A stretch of 62,594 nucleotides of DNA from an uncultured Clostridia bacterium. Lineage in GTDB: Bacteria; Bacillota; Clostridia; Christensenellales; UBA1242. Position numbers and translations under genes: made by a program. Positions within the stretch are counted from its first letter, which is position 1. Every line of letters starts with the position of its first letter. The stretch is from the NCBI GenBank assembly GCA_937874195.1, contig CALNBM010000066.1, positions 1-62,594 on the forward strand, written 5' to 3'. Positions 44,033 to 52,925 of the stretch are shown piece by piece. Under the pieces are notes generated by a model. It was not told the origin of the DNA. It saw only the letters and a program-made list of their open reading frames with translations, and did not search any database.

Positions 44033-45328
44033 ATGTCTGTTATAGCAAAAATTCAAGCAATGGAAGTATTGGATTCACGGGGAAATCCAACAGTTCAAGT
44101 GGAAGTTTTCACACATTCGGGCGCTTATGGAAAAGCCATAGTTCCATCAGGTGCATCCACCGGAATTTATGAAGCACTAGAACTCAGGGATGGCGATAAA
44201 TCCAGATATTTAGGAAAAGGAGTGTTAAAAGCAGTTGCAAATGTTAACGATATTATTGCGCCTGAGCTAGAAGGCAAATATGATGTTGACCAACAGCGTT
44301 TAATAGATAAAATTTTAATTGAGTTAGACGGCACAGAAAATAAAGAAAAGTTCGGCGCAAACGCAATGCTAGGAGTGTCACTTGCTGTGGCGCATGCTGC
44401 TGCTGACTATTATGGTCTGCCAATTTATAGATATTTAGGCGGAGTGGAGGCGAATTTATTACCAACTCCTATGATGAATATAATTAATGGTGGAGCACAC
44501 GCAGATAACTCTTTGGATTTCCAAGAGTTTATGATAATGCCAACAAATGCTGATTCTTTCCGCGAAGCGTTAAGAATGGGCGCGGAAGTTTTCCATAATT
44601 TAAAAAAGGTTTTAAAATCAAAAGGGTATAACACATCTGTTGGCGACGAAGGTGGTTTTGCACCTAACCTAGCTTCTAACACAGAAGCAATTGAGGTAAT
44701 AATTGAAGCGATAAAGAAAGCAGGTTATAGACCCGGCGAAGATATTAAAATTGCGATTGATGTTGCAGCAAGCGAATTTTATAATGAACAAACAAAAAAA
44801 TACGAACTAACAGGCGAAGGCAAATCATATACTGCGGAAGAATTAGTTTCGTTTTATCAAAGCCTAGTTGAAAAATTTCCTATTATTTCTATCGAAGACG
44901 GATTGGAACAAAATGATTGGGAAGGGTATAAAATGTTCACAGAAAGGTTAGGAAACAAAATTCAAATTGTAGGTGACGACTTTTTTGTGACAAACACAAA
45001 ACGCTTGAAAAGAGGTATCGACGAAAACGCATGTAACTCAATCTTAATTAAAGTAAATCAAATTGGAACACTTACTGAAACGTTAGAAGCTATTGAAATG
45101 GCGAAAAAAGCTGGCTATACAGCGGTTATATCTCATAGAAGCGGCGAAACTGAAGACACAACTATTGCAGATATTGCAGTGGCAACACTTGCGGGTCAAA
45201 TCAAAACGGGCTCACTTAGCAGAACAGACAGAATTGCAAAATATAACAGACTTTTAAATATTGAAGCAGAACTAGATAATGTTTCTAAGTATAGTGGAAT
45301 GAGTAGTTTTTATAACCTAAAATTTTAG
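44033..45328 (+). CDS. eno: Enolase
   Basis: It converts 2-phosphoglycerate to phosphoenolpyruvate in glycolysis. The 431 residues carry all family motifs: LDSRGNPTVQVEV at the start, PSGASTGIYEALELRDGD, the Mg-binding loop region GGAHADNSLDFQEFMIMP, GDEGGFAPNL, the metal ligands in IDVAASEF, SIEDGLEQNDWEGY and QIVGDDFFVTN, and the signature ILIKVNQIGTLTET with SHRSGETED. AAGGGAG precedes the ATG. It stands alone, not in a glycolytic operon. Confidence 0.98.
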   Translation: MSVIAKIQAMEVLDSRGNPTVQVEVFTHSGAYGKAIVPSGASTGIYEALELRDGDKSRYLGKGVLKAVANVNDIIAPELEGKYDVDQQRLIDKILIELDGTENKEKFGANAMLGVSLAVAHAAADYYGLPIYRYLGGVEANLLPTPMMNIINGGAHADNSLDFQEFMIMPTNADSFREALRMGAEVFHNLKKVLKSKGYNTSVGDEGGFAPNLASNTEAIEVIIEAIKKAGYRPGEDIKIAIDVAASEFYNEQTKKYELTGEGKSYTAEELVSFYQSLVEKFPIISIEDGLEQNDWEGYKMFTERLGNKIQIVGDDFFVTNTKRLKRGIDENACNSILIKVNQIGTLTETLEAIEMAKKAGYTAVISHRSGETEDTTIADIAVATLAGQIKTGSLSRTDRIAKYNRLLNIEAELDNVSKYSGMSSFYNLKF

Positions 45329-45376
45329 TTATGTTTTTCACCAAATAAAAAATTTTTAAAACTTAAATTATATTTG

Positions 45377-45405
45377 TTGACAATGTTATTTTTATCATCT
45401 ATACT
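45377..45405 (+). promoter_or_regulatory. Promoter of the acidic zinc-ribbon protein
   Basis: TTGACA at 45377-45382 and TATACT at 45400-45405 with a 17-base spacer. The predicted start near 45412 gives a leader of 30 bases carrying AAAAGGAG. Confidence 0.75.
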
Positions 45406-45441
45406 TTTTCGGTATTTAGCAAAAAGGAGAAATAACAATCT

Positions 45442-45996
45442 ATGAGTAAAGACAAACCAAAATATGTGAAATGTCCGAGATGTGAATTAAATTATATCTT
45501 GAAAAGAAACAAGTTTTGTGAAGTTTGTAAAGCCGAAATGAAAGCAGGCGCAATAGATGAAATGAGTGATGAATTGTTAGAAGATGCAATTCTATGTCCA
45601 ACATGTAAGTCGAATTATTTAGCAGACGGTGAAATTATGTGCGCTTCATGTGTGGAAGAAAATTTAGAAATCGATCACGAAGATGCCGATGTTGACTGGA
45701 AAAATTTTGTGGAAAAAGAGGAAAGTGAAGATTCTTATGATGATTTATTGCCAACTGATTCCGATGATGATGACGACGAAGTTGATGAAGAGTTGGATAG
45801 TAAATTTGCAGAAGACTTAGACGATGATTTAGAAGACGATTTAGATGACGAAATTGATAATGATGATGATTTAATTGATGAAGAAATAGACGATTTAGAT
45901 GAAGATTTTTTAGATATTGATTATTCTCATGATGACGAAGATGATGACGATGAAGAAATTATTGACGAAGAATTTGAAGACGATGACGAAGATTAA
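45442..45996 (+). CDS. Double zinc-ribbon protein with a highly acidic tail
   Basis: 184 residues. The N-terminal third has two Cys4 zinc-ribbon-like clusters (CPRC with CEVC, and CPTC with CASC, within about residues 11-73). From about residue 78 the protein is almost purely Asp/Glu in runs with a few hydrophobic residues (LDDDLEDDLDDE type), and so is disordered and strongly negative, similar in character to the tail of RNA polymerase delta but with a different N-terminal domain. A role in binding basic proteins or nucleic-acid machinery is possible; no family is recognised with certainty. Confidence 0.8.
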   Translation: MSKDKPKYVKCPRCELNYILKRNKFCEVCKAEMKAGAIDEMSDELLEDAILCPTCKSNYLADGEIMCASCVEENLEIDHEDADVDWKNFVEKEESEDSYDDLLPTDSDDDDDEVDEELDSKFAEDLDDDLEDDLDDEIDNDDDLIDEEIDDLDEDFLDIDYSHDDEDDDDEEIIDEEFEDDDED

Positions 45997-46080
45997 ATAA
46001 GTATAATTTATGTATTAAATAAAAAATCAAAACAAATTAATTATACAATAAAAAAAATATTATCTTATGGACTAACAACA

Positions 46081-46117
46081 AAAAAAGTGATACTATCTTT
46101 TAAGTATCACTTTTTTT
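46081..46117 (+). terminator. Terminator of the acidic protein gene
   Basis: AAAAAAGTGATACT at 46081-46094 pairs with AGTATCACTTTTTTT at 46103-46117. The AAAAGTGATACT arm also appears in the tandem units at 54389-54703. Confidence 0.8.
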
Positions 46118-46636
46118 AGCTTGTATATCTACTTTGATATGATATATAAACTAATAACTGCAAGCAGTAGATTTAATTTTTAAGTCATCACAAAATTGTT
46201 TTAAAATTATTTGAAATTTAAAACATTACAAAAAGCCATTTTTAAAATCTTATAACGATTTTAAATAATTTTATAATTTGTTCTTATCCGCTAAGTAAAA
46301 ATATAAAAAGGAAGCAACCGCAAACAGCCTTATATTTCTCTTTTTTTATTGCTAAACCTTAAAGCCAAAATGCAAAATCGACTTGTTAAAAATCATCCAA
46401 AGTTTACAACTATTTAAGACGGTATTGTTGAATTTGCAAAAACCAGTGGCTTATATAAGACATATCCTAGATTACATAACTCTTTTAGACCTAGTTCTAA
46501 TGCCCTACCTTTTTCTTAAAGTAGAACAAAATAATTAATCGCAAGTAAAATTAAAGTGATTTTTATTTTTATATTTTATTGCAACTTTAATTATAATGTG
46601 CTATACTTTTTAACGGTTTTAAATTTAGGAGAGAAT
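46118..46636. other. Spacer upstream of efp with a possible gene remnant
   Basis: In 46370-46520 a plus-strand frame reads as ordinary protein-like sequence with one internal stop, after an ATG near 46371 and again after the TAA at about 46417. It could be a decayed CDS, but it matches nothing I know. The efp gene itself has AGGAGAG before its ATG. An in-frame upstream start at 46556 would add 27 unconserved residues and is not used. Confidence 0.3.
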
Positions 46637-47194
46637 ATGACAATATCAGATTTAAGAATTGGTAGCACTTTTGAAATGGATGGAAAACTATATGTTGTTG
46701 TAGAATATCAACATGTGTCACGCCCTCGGTTAGCTGCGCTTGTTAAAACTAAAATAAAAAATGTGGAAACAGGTCAAGTGCTGGAAAAAAACTTCTCGCC
46801 TAGTGATTCTGTTGGTCAAGTTCAGCTCCAAAGAAAGGATATGCAGTTTTCGTATGAAGACGGCGGACTTTATTATTTTATGGATGTTGAATCTTATGAT
46901 ATCATACCTGTTGACGCAGCCTTAGTTTCGGATGTTATGAAATATATTAAGGACGAAACTGTTGTTTCGGTAAACTATGCAAACGGAAAAATAATTTCTA
47001 TTACCCCTCCATTATTTGTTGAACTACAAATAGTGGAAAGTGAACCTGCGGTTGCAGGCGACACATCCCGAACAGCCTACAAGCCTGCAAAACTAGAAAC
47101 CGGCTTGGTTGTTAGGGTTCCTTTGTTTGTTAATAGCGACGATAAAATTAAGATAGACACACGCACAGGCGAATATGTTGAACGCGTTAAGTGA
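46637..47194 (+). CDS. efp: Translation elongation factor P
   Basis: EF-P binds between the P and E sites of the ribosome and relieves stalling at consecutive prolines. Start at ATG 46637 (AGGAGAG upstream) gives 185 residues. The three-domain layout is normal: domain I (1-65), domain II with MQFSYEDGGLYYFMD, and domain III with ELQIVESEPAVAGDT, LETGLVVRVPLFVN and DTRTGEYVERV. The tip loop of domain I, usually KPGKG with a modifiable Lys, here reads SRPRL, so an Arg (Arg31) takes the place of Lys32. I see no modification enzyme nearby. The factor may work unmodified or use Arg. Confidence 0.94.
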   Translation: MTISDLRIGSTFEMDGKLYVVVEYQHVSRPRLAALVKTKIKNVETGQVLEKNFSPSDSVGQVQLQRKDMQFSYEDGGLYYFMDVESYDIIPVDAALVSDVMKYIKDETVVSVNYANGKIISITPPLFVELQIVESEPAVAGDTSRTAYKPAKLETGLVVRVPLFVNSDDKIKIDTRTGEYVERVK

Positions 47195-47284
47195 GCCATA
47201 ATTTTTAAATAAGCAAAAAAAATTTCTTACAAATAGAGTGAAAAGCTTTTTTACTAATCCCTTGCAAAAAAATTGGCTTAAATA

Positions 47285-47376
47285 AAAAAACCTCTTACAA
47301 ATACAGTGAAAAGCAAATTTCTTACAAGTGAAATTTCCTTGCTGAATTACTTTAAGTGTAGAGGTTTTTTATTTTT
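47285..47376. terminator. Large bidirectional terminator between efp and the lipoprotein gene
   Basis: AAAAAACCTCT at 47285-47295 pairs with AGAGGTTTTTT at 47360-47370, and an inner hairpin AAATTTC/GAAATTT sits at about 47316-47336. T-runs flank both sides, which serves the convergent genes. A short direct repeat CTTACAAATA-AGTGAAAAGC occurs at about 47225-47245 and 47293-47314. Confidence 0.65.
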
Positions 47377-47447
47377 TTCTATATTATATTGATTTTTATT
47401 ATATTGTTGTTATTTAATTTATAGTTAATAAATTTATCGTACTGCCA

Positions 47448-49913
47448 TTAACTATTTATCGTTAAGTTACAAATATATAATTCTTCTGCTATATCACTGC
47501 CATAAAATTTTTTTAGAAGAATTTCGTTTGAAAATTCAATCACTATGTCATCTGCCAAGTTTAACGATGTGACATAATTATTAATTTTTTGCTGAACCCC
47601 ACTTCCTGCAACACCTTCCAACATTTGTACATTTATATATAACTTAGAAGAATAACCTTCCAAAATGCCTGGGGTAATTAATTCTATTGCTTTCATGTAA
47701 GAAATAAGGTTTGCTAGTTCTCCCGCTTCATCAATTAACGAGTCAAACGACATATAAAAAATAATTCCATAATGTTCATCTTCATTTCCGCTGGTGTCAA
47801 ATTGATAAAATCCCTCACCGTAACTACAAACAGTGTCTAGCATTTGAATAGGATATTTTTGATTCTTTATAACTTTTAATAATGTACTTTTGATTGTTTC
47901 AGAATATAAAATTCCACCGCCATCGTTAATAAATAATTCAGTGACATATTTTTTAGTGAAAATCACATTGGCAGAAGCATCTTTATTAATTAAAAAATAT
48001 CGCATTAAGTTATAAAGTTCACTATCGCTTTCGATAACAAAATCTTCTGTTATAGTAACTCCATATTCGTTTTTATAACTTACAATTCTTTTAGCATAAT
48101 GGTTATAGTTATCAAGTGCGGTGGCATAATGCGAAAACTTTGGTCTATAAATGTATGCTTTATGAATTAAGGATGCTCTATCGGCAAGTAAAAAATATTT
48201 GTGTGTTAAATATTCTTTTCCATTCGGTCCATCGCCCGGATTTGTTATTTGTGCTTTGATTTCTGTCCAAGTGATATCCACAAGATAAAAATTGCCGTCA
48301 ACCTTAACTTTATTCCATGCGTGAGCACCCCCCGCCATGCCCGTTATTCTAATACATTCTATTCCTTCCATATTGCAAAGAAGCGAGTAAGCTTTGCTAA
48401 ACCCATCACATACTGCCACACCCTTAATAAAAACACCTTCTAAATAATAAGCAGGACTTAATGTTATATAAATTGGATTTGCTAAATCTTTTGTGTCCGT
48501 ATATATTTTTTCAATGTCTGCATTATCATAGGCTGTGTGCACTGTTATCCAATCAAATATGCTAAGTGCTTTTTCATATTCGCTCATGCTTGGATGAATA
48601 ATTTCTCTAAGCACATTTTTTGCTATATTATAAATCGATTCTGCTCTACTTCCTGCTACAACTAGTGGTGATACTCTGTTTTCCACTGCCCAATAAAGTT
48701 GCTCACTTGTGGCAACTTCCTGAGTTATAAAATAATCATCCGAAACAAATTCATCATAAGTTGGTAATCTTCGCCCGCCTTCGTTAGCAAAATTTTCATA
48801 ATATGGAAATTCTACCGCATTTTGTTCATAAGGCAAATTACTCAGTGCAAGATAATCTATATTAATATCGCATTCTTCCACTCCAAAAAAGTTGATAGCT
48901 ATTTGGTAATCATATTGTCCTGTCATTTTTTTGCCAAAAACATTATATCCACTTACCGAATTAGATTGACAGGTTTCAAAAAACGGACCCGTTCTGCTTT
49001 GAATCTCAAAACAACTATCAATTTTTTCTAAAATATTTTCTTGTATACTTTCATTAGACAGTGTGGCTACTCCAATATCCTGTAAAAAGGCTTCAGCAAA
49101 TCTAACATCATAAACTTCCAATCTATTTATGAAATTATAATATGCTATATTGTTTAATTCTTCCATACTTTGAATATAATGGTCGCCAACATATCCATCA
49201 AAAATATAAACTTGATTTGTATAATTCCCTTGTGATTCGGGGTTATAGAAATATCGAGTAGGGCTATCAACATAAAGCGCATTTTCCACTTCAAAATAAG
49301 CACCTACTGAAAACACAACAATTTCATCATTAGAAAGCGAGGCTATATCAAATAATACCTCGGTGGTTTGGTGAGTGGTAACACCGTTGAGCATCGTGTA
49401 AGCCACAACAACATAATTTGTTGCACCCGGGATTGCCGACCAAGTTACAGTTTCAGTGTTTAACACAATATTGTCGGGTGCTTTTATTTCGTCTTCGTAA
49501 ATAATGTTATATCCACTAGCTATTTCATTAATGTCACTATTTGTATAAACATAGGTTATAGAAATACTTGTAACACTGCTTTTAACACTAGGCTTGTTAG
49601 AAATGGCTTGAACTTTAAACCTATAATAGCCAAAGTCTACTAGATTATCTGTAAAATTATATACTTGCATAGTTTCGTTTGGCATGTTTTCAACAGTACC
49701 CACTATTCCATCGTTAATAAACACATTATATTTATCTGCTTTATCGATGGTATGCCAGTTTAAACTTTTATTTTCCCTATCTAATCCAATAACGGGAGTA
49801 TCCAATGTTTTAACAGTGAAATCAAAAAATGAAAAGTTGCAACCTACGAGCAAAAAACAAGACACAAGTAAGCCAATAATAACCGTTGAATACCTGAAAT
49901 TTCTTTTTAACAT
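47448..49913 (-). CDS. Transglutaminase-like surface lipoprotein
   Basis: The 821-residue protein begins with a lipoprotein signal peptide whose lipobox LLVGC ends at Cys25. Fibronectin type III-like beta segments follow (about 38-120 and 140-215). A transglutaminase/protease-like domain (about 435-560) carries a complete catalytic triad: Cys502 in GVAVCDGFSKAY, His531 in GGAHAWNKV and Asp546 in YLVDITW. The final third is not recognised. Such proteins in Firmicutes act on surface proteins or peptidoglycan-linked material, but no substrate is known here. The ATG follows a GGAGAT site. Monocistronic. Confidence 0.88.
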   Translation of the reverse strand: MLKRNFRYSTVIIGLLVSCFLLVGCNFSFFDFTVKTLDTPVIGLDRENKSLNWHTIDKADKYNVFINDGIVGTVENMPNETMQVYNFTDNLVDFGYYRFKVQAISNKPSVKSSVTSISITYVYTNSDINEIASGYNIIYEDEIKAPDNIVLNTETVTWSAIPGATNYVVVAYTMLNGVTTHQTTEVLFDIASLSNDEIVVFSVGAYFEVENALYVDSPTRYFYNPESQGNYTNQVYIFDGYVGDHYIQSMEELNNIAYYNFINRLEVYDVRFAEAFLQDIGVATLSNESIQENILEKIDSCFEIQSRTGPFFETCQSNSVSGYNVFGKKMTGQYDYQIAINFFGVEECDINIDYLALSNLPYEQNAVEFPYYENFANEGGRRLPTYDEFVSDDYFITQEVATSEQLYWAVENRVSPLVVAGSRAESIYNIAKNVLREIIHPSMSEYEKALSIFDWITVHTAYDNADIEKIYTDTKDLANPIYITLSPAYYLEGVFIKGVAVCDGFSKAYSLLCNMEGIECIRITGMAGGAHAWNKVKVDGNFYLVDITWTEIKAQITNPGDGPNGKEYLTHKYFLLADRASLIHKAYIYRPKFSHYATALDNYNHYAKRIVSYKNEYGVTITEDFVIESDSELYNLMRYFLINKDASANVIFTKKYVTELFINDGGGILYSETIKSTLLKVIKNQKYPIQMLDTVCSYGEGFYQFDTSGNEDEHYGIIFYMSFDSLIDEAGELANLISYMKAIELITPGILEGYSSKLYINVQMLEGVAGSGVQQKINNYVTSLNLADDIVIEFSNEILLKKFYGSDIAEELYICNLTINS

Positions 49914-50058
49914 TATATCTCCTATTGTAAATTATTCTATTTTTTATAATTGTTTACTATTTTAAGTATATTATAAAATAATGTTTAAAACAACTTATTT
50001 GTAAAATAATGTTGTTTTTTATCTATAATTAGTATTTGCAAAATACTAACTAACTATT

Positions 50059-50086
50059 TGAATATTGATAAAAACATGATATAATT
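50059..50086 (+). promoter_or_regulatory. Extended -10 promoter of the Mini-III operon, leaderless
   Basis: TTGAAT at 50059-50064, a 16-base spacer and a perfect TATAAT at 50081-50086 with an upstream TG. Only five bases separate the -10 from the ATG at 50092, so the start site should fall on the ATG. There is no ribosome binding site. The whole six-gene operon would be read from it. Confidence 0.65.
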
Positions 50087-50091
50087 AGCCT

Positions 50092-50508
50092 ATGCAAAAT
50101 TTATTTAATTTAAATCCAATAAGTGAAAAAAAAGCAAGCATTATATCTTCCCAAACACTTGCTTTTGTCGGTGACGCTGTTCACTCGCTATTTATTAGGC
50201 AAAAGGTGGTGTTGTCAAATAAATTTAAAATTAAAGACCTACACCTTACTACCGTCCAATATGTGAAAGCTGGCGGCCAAAGTGAAGCCAGTGCAAAATT
50301 AATTGACGAATTTAATTTTCAAGAACTTGCAATCTATAAACGCGCGCGAAACTATAAAACAACAAATATTTCAAAAAATTCAAGTGTTGGCGACTACAAA
50401 AGAGCAACTGGATTTGAAGCAGTGTTGGGCTTTTTATATTTAAGCGGACAATTTGACAGGTTGCAATTTATTTTAAATAAATCTCTAGGAGAACACTATG
50501 ATAATTGA
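50092..50508 (+). CDS. mrnC: Mini-ribonuclease III
   Basis: Mini-III is the dimeric RNase III catalytic domain without a dsRNA-binding domain, which matures 23S rRNA in low-GC Gram-positives. The signature LAFVGDAVHSLFIR is present with catalytic Asp28, and GYKRATGFEAVLGFLYL contains the second acidic patch. The 138 residues are normal. The next gene rlmB overlaps by 11 bases, and the mrnC-rlmB-sigH order is like the B. subtilis cysS region. Transcript likely leaderless. Confidence 0.95.
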   Translation: MQNLFNLNPISEKKASIISSQTLAFVGDAVHSLFIRQKVVLSNKFKIKDLHLTTVQYVKAGGQSEASAKLIDEFNFQELAIYKRARNYKTTNISKNSSVGDYKRATGFEAVLGFLYLSGQFDRLQFILNKSLGEHYDN

Positions 50509-51235
50509 AGGCAAAAATGCCGTGATAGAAGCGCTTAATTCTAATGAGAATTTTACTATTGAAAAAATTTTAATTAGTTCAAGTATGAAAGGCGCCGATT
50601 TCAACACTATTTTTTTGCTTGCTAAAAAAAGGAATATACCCGTTCAAACTGTGCCTGCGGAAAGTTTAAGTGGGGAAGTTAAAAGTAAGCACCAAGGTGT
50701 TATTGCATATTGCACGACATTTATTTATTCGCAAGTTAGCGAAATTCTAGAAGTGGCAAAAGAAAAAAATGAAAGCCACTTTATTGTTATTTTAGATAGC
50801 ATTGAAGATCCGCATAACTTTGGCAGCATTATAAGAGTTTGTGAATGTTTAGGAGTTCATGGAATTATTTTTGGGAAGAACCGAGCATGCACTGTTAATG
50901 AAACAGTAATAAAAACCAGTGCAGGCGCAATTAGTCATGTAAAAATTGCAAAAGTGACAAACATAAACCATGAAATTGAAAATTTGAAAAATGCCAATAT
51001 CTGGGTGTATGCGTGCGAACTTGGTGGCACTCCGCTAGAAAAAGCCAACCTTAAAGGAAACATTGCAATAGTTATTGGTAGTGAAGGGCGAGGCGTTAGC
51101 GAACTTACTAAAAAAACATGCGACGGAGTTTTGACAATTAAAATGAAAGGAAAAATAAATTCACTTAACGCAAGCGTGGCAGCGGGAATTGTTCTGCACG
51201 AAGTGAGTAAACAAAGAATAGAGGTAAAAAATTGA
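50498..51235 (+). CDS. rlmB: 23S rRNA (guanosine-2'-O)-methyltransferase RlmB family
   Basis: This SpoU-type (SPOUT, knotted) methyltransferase uses S-adenosylmethionine. The N-terminal substrate-binding domain opens with IEGKNAVIEALNS. The catalytic part has motif 1 ILDSIEDPHNFGSIIRVCECLG, motif 2 IVIGSEGRGVS and motif 3 INSLNASVAAGIVLHE, all complete. Length 245 is normal. AGGAG lies before the ATG within the end of mrnC. The end overlaps sigH by four bases. The precise target base is inferred from the family name. Confidence 0.94.
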   Translation: MIIEGKNAVIEALNSNENFTIEKILISSSMKGADFNTIFLLAKKRNIPVQTVPAESLSGEVKSKHQGVIAYCTTFIYSQVSEILEVAKEKNESHFIVILDSIEDPHNFGSIIRVCECLGVHGIIFGKNRACTVNETVIKTSAGAISHVKIAKVTNINHEIENLKNANIWVYACELGGTPLEKANLKGNIAIVIGSEGRGVSELTKKTCDGVLTIKMKGKINSLNASVAAGIVLHEVSKQRIEVKN

Positions 51236-51780
51236 TAGAATCACAAATCTTAACTCTCGCTAAGCAAAATCACCAACCATCAATAAATGCAATAATTAAG
51301 GACTGTGAGCCTTTAATTATTTCTATTATTAAAACCTTTGATAATATAAATTTTAATTATGATGAGGCGGTACAGGAAGGAAGATTAGCAGTGTTAAACG
51401 CTATCAATTTATTTGATGAAAGTAAAAGTGTTAGATTCACCACTTATGCTAGTAAAGCAATAAAAAACAAACTGTTAAATTATATAAAAAAATTACATAC
51501 CAATAAAACCGCTATGCTTATTGAAAATCTCAATGAACAAAGTGACCAAACAACACTCCCCTCTTCACCGGAAGACCATCTTATTAATTATGAAAAATTA
51601 GTGGAAAAGTTAGAAGATTTTAAGAAAAATTTAAGTGATTTAGAAACAAAAATATTATCATTAAAACTTGAAGGCTATTCTTATGTTGAGATAGCAACTG
51701 AACTTAAAAAAACAAACAAATCGGTGGACAACGCACTCACAAGAATAAAAACCAAAATTTTAAGACAGGAGAAAAAATAA
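51232..51780 (+). CDS. sigH: RNA polymerase sigma factor of the SigH type
   Basis: A 182-residue sigma-70-type factor. Region 2 is EAVQEGRLAVLNAINLFDES...RFTTYASKAIKNKLL and region 4 is LEGYSYVEIATELKKTNKSVDNALTRIKTK, which closely parallels SigH (Spo0H) region 4, KSxDNALxRxKxK. Together with its position after mrnC-rlmB this supports sigH, the transition-state and sporulation sigma factor. The start is TTG at 51232, within the rlmB stop (TTGA). It ends in TAATG, overlapping dnaX by one base. Whether the organism sporulates cannot be judged here. Confidence 0.85.
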   Translation: MIESQILTLAKQNHQPSINAIIKDCEPLIISIIKTFDNINFNYDEAVQEGRLAVLNAINLFDESKSVRFTTYASKAIKNKLLNYIKKLHTNKTAMLIENLNEQSDQTTLPSSPEDHLINYEKLVEKLEDFKKNLSDLETKILSLKLEGYSYVEIATELKKTNKSVDNALTRIKTKILRQEKK

Positions 51781-52925
51781 TGGCATACCAAGCACTATAT
51801 AGAAAATACAGACCTAAAAACTTTGCTGAAGTAATCGGGCAAGACCATATAACAAAAACATTAAGTAATCAAATAAAAAACAATCAAATTTCGCACGCAT
51901 ATCTTTTTTGTGGAACACGCGGAACAGGAAAAACCAGCATTGCGAAAATTTTTGCAAAAGCAGTAAACTGTGAAAAAAGTGTTGATGGAAGCCCTTGCAA
52001 CAAGTGTGATATATGTAAAAATTTATCAAATGCCAGCAATTTCAATGTTCAAGAAATTGATGCTGCTAGCAATAATGGGGTAGAATATGTCAGGGAACTG
52101 CGAGAAAATGTCAAATACACCCCAGTTGGTTGCAAATACAAGGTTTACATTGTCGATGAAGTGCACATGCTTTCTGAAAGTGCTTTTAATGCTCTTTTAA
52201 AAACCTTAGAAGAACCGCCAGCTTATGCAATTTTTATACTAGCTACCACCGAACCACATAAAATTCCTGAAACAATATTATCTAGATGTATGCGTTGTGA
52301 TTTTAAATTAGTGGAAATTCCTGCACTGGAATCGCTTTTAAAAAAGATATTTGCAGACAGTAAAATCACTTGTGATAGTATTGCTATTAATTTACTTGCT
52401 AAACTTGGAGAGGGTAGCGTTCGTGATACTCTATCACTTGCTGATATGTGCGCCGCATTTTCTAATAATGCTATCACATACGAAACCGTGATTCAATGTA
52501 GTGGCACAACAGATAAATCTACACTACATGAACTTGCTTTAAGTGTGGTTCAAAAAAATTCGAAAAAAATATTAGAAATTATCCACGATTTTTCAAAAGC
52601 GGGCAAAATAATTTCTAAATTAAATAAAGATTTGGTAGAATATTTAAGAGATGTGATTGTAATTCAAACAAGTGAAAACTATATGAAAATTCTGGTTTAT
52701 CCTGAAAACATTATAGATGGAATGGTAAAAATCTCAAAAATCGCCACACCTTCAAATATAATTCATTTACTTCAAAAATTATCATCATTAGAGCAGGAAT
52801 TTAGGTTTACCACAAACCAAAGAGCACTATTTGAAATCACATTACTGTCGCTACTAGAAGAAAGTTCACTGGAGTCTAGGGTGAGTGCGTTAGAAGAAAA
52901 ACTAAAAACTATGGTGCTTCCCTAA
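51780..52925 (+). CDS. dnaX: DNA polymerase III clamp loader subunit DnaX, short (gamma-like) form
   Basis: AAA+ clamp-loader subunit. Walker A GTRGTGKT is at 45-52, the zinc module has Cys64, Cys73, Cys76 and Cys79, followed by DEVHMLSESAFNALLKTLEEPP and the SRC motif LSRCMRCDF. Domain III ends near residue 370 with RVSALEEKL. Frame 0 stops at TAA 52923-52925 after 381 residues, but the +1 frame is open from 52906 to 53436 and encodes a typical C-terminal extension. The junction reads CTT-CCC-TAA-C, a site where a Pro-tRNA could slip from CCC to CCU. The product of frame 0 alone would be a gamma-like form lacking the tau tail. Starts in the sigH stop codon. Confidence 0.93.
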   Translation: MAYQALYRKYRPKNFAEVIGQDHITKTLSNQIKNNQISHAYLFCGTRGTGKTSIAKIFAKAVNCEKSVDGSPCNKCDICKNLSNASNFNVQEIDAASNNGVEYVRELRENVKYTPVGCKYKVYIVDEVHMLSESAFNALLKTLEEPPAYAIFILATTEPHKIPETILSRCMRCDFKLVEIPALESLLKKIFADSKITCDSIAINLLAKLGEGSVRDTLSLADMCAAFSNNAITYETVIQCSGTTDKSTLHELALSVVQKNSKKILEIIHDFSKAGKIISKLNKDLVEYLRDVIVIQTSENYMKILVYPENIIDGMVKISKIATPSNIIHLLQKLSSLEQEFRFTTNQRALFEITLLSLLEESSLESRVSALEEKLKTMVLP

